Part shown: positions 6,997 through 7,597 of the stretch, piece by piece
Layout: the number at the start of each line of letters is the position of its first letter
Numbering within the stretch: the stretch's first letter is position 1
NCBI GenBank assembly: GCA_021159265.1
Contig: JAGGSD010000248.1
Coordinates: forward strand, 1 to 7,597
DNA: 7,597 bases
DNA from: Syntrophobacterales bacterium
Lineage (GTDB): Bacteria > Desulfobacterota > Syntrophia > Syntrophales > UBA6807
Reading direction: 5' to 3'
The notes under the pieces: model-generated
Told to the model about the DNA's origin: nothing
Database searches by the model: none
Seen by the model: only the letters and a program-made list of their open reading frames with translations
Position numbers and translations under genes: made by a program

Positions 6997-7597
6997 TAAT
7001 TCTTACCTTTCTCTGCGGCAAAGAAATGTTTTCGAAAACGGGGAGCACAAAACTGCGACAAAACCTCTACCATGCCGTCACCAAAGTTAAAGTGTTGCCC
7101 TGTTCCCTCAATCCCGATTTTGAATCCAAAGGATATCTTATCAGTAAACCGAATGACGAGAGACTTCTCGGCTTTTTCGCGAAACTTTTCAATAAACCAC
7201 GATTCAAGTTCCAACATCTTGTTTTCAGGAAGAAGCACCTCTATTCTATGCTCCCCGCCTTGAATCTTTGTAAACTGAGAAACAAGAATTTCAATTATCT
7301 TCCGAAGAAAATCCTTGTCATTGAGTGATTTTTTTATCTCTTCATCAATAGTAGGTTCTACGATGGTTTTCTCCAGTCGTTCCTGCACCATAATAATAAA
7401 GTTGCGGGCTGCCGTATCCAAATCGGTTTCCATCTGTTTACGAGCCTCATCAGCTCTCTTTTCCGCCGATTCCTTGATTTTTACAGCAGCGCTTTCAGCT
7501 TCCGCCAATATCCTTTTGGCTTCTACCTGGGCTTCTGAAACGATTTTTTCAGCCTCAGCCTTTGCCGGAGAAAGAACCTTTTCAGTCAGTTCATTCG
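6996..7597 (-). CDS. atpE: V-type ATPase subunit E, peripheral stalk (5' end cut by window edge)
   Basis: Subunit E forms the peripheral stalk (stator) that links the top of the A3B3 head to membrane subunit I. The frame stays open from the right edge to a TAA at 6998-6996 and gives 199 visible codons. A TTG at 7508 could be taken as a start, but 29 further in-frame codons without a stop lie upstream of it, beginning NELTEKVLSPAKAEAEKIV. The true start is therefore beyond the window, probably only a few residues away because family members are about 200 residues long. The N-terminal half is an Ala/Glu/Lys-rich coiled coil with repeated A-E-A/A-x-K patterns, as in known E subunits. The C-terminal half (from about QERLEKTIVEPTIDEEI) is a mixed globular domain that would cap the head. 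It is the first visible gene of the operon, and its stop overlaps the next ATG (TAATG). The assignment rests on the architecture plus the operon context. No separate G/H partner for the stalk is visible. Confidence 0.88.
   Translation of the reverse strand, partial: NELTEKVLSPAKAEAEKIVSEAQVEAKRILAEAESAAVKIKESAEKRADEARKQMETDLDTAARNFIIMVQERLEKTIVEPTIDEEIKKSLNDKDFLRKIIEILVSQFTKIQGGEHRIEVLLPENKMLELESWFIEKFREKAEKSLVIRFTDKISFGFKIGIEGTGQHFNFGDGMVEVLSQFCAPRFRKHFFAAEKGKN

Noticed and set aside
6996..7508. Subunit E as a complete 170-residue protein starting at TTG 7508
   Set aside because: The frame continues without a stop to the window edge with matching coiled-coil sequence, and the family is about 200 residues long, so the gene is truncated by the window and not short.

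Overview
The window holds one gene cluster, transcribed entirely on the minus strand (right to left), that encodes a bacterial V/A-type rotary ATPase. In transcription order the genes are atpE (subunit E, cut by the right edge), a DUF2764-type gene, atpA (catalytic subunit A), atpB (non-catalytic subunit B), atpD (central stalk), atpI (membrane stator subunit I/a) and atpK (proteolipid rotor ring). Junctions are tight: the stop and start overlap or lie within a few bases at most of them, and the widest gap is about 45 bases, before atpI. This looks like a single operon whose promoter lies beyond the right edge.

The order E - DUF2764 - A - B - D - I - K, with no recognisable subunit C, F or G/H gene, is the layout I know from spirochaetes (Borrelia, Treponema), chlamydiae and Bacteroidetes, rather than the archaeal or Enterococcus-type layout. 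The host is therefore a bacterium, as Shine-Dalgarno sites and TTG/GTG starts also suggest. I cannot name the phylum: such operons also occur in other anaerobic lineages, and base composition near 45-50% G+C is not diagnostic.

Together the genes give the V1 head (A3B3), the central shaft (D, probably with the DUF2764 protein as the C/d-like adaptor), the peripheral stalk (E) and the membrane motor (I plus the K ring). The K subunit keeps the residues that bind Na+ in the Enterococcus hirae ring (equivalents of T64, Q65, Q110 and E139), so the machine may couple ATP to sodium rather than protons. Whether it runs as an ion pump or a synthase cannot be told from sequence.

The leftmost 203 bases, downstream of atpK, are A+T-richer (about 36% G+C by hand count) and contain no convincing complete gene. 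They hold a perfect 12-base inverted repeat. At the very edge there is a short minus-strand open stretch that may be the tip of another element. I see no CRISPR array, tRNA, rRNA or complete mobile element. The main content is a well-formed but non-canonical V-ATPase operon, not an unknown system. The points worth following are the DUF2764 protein, the missing subunits, the sodium signature and the start-codon corrections.
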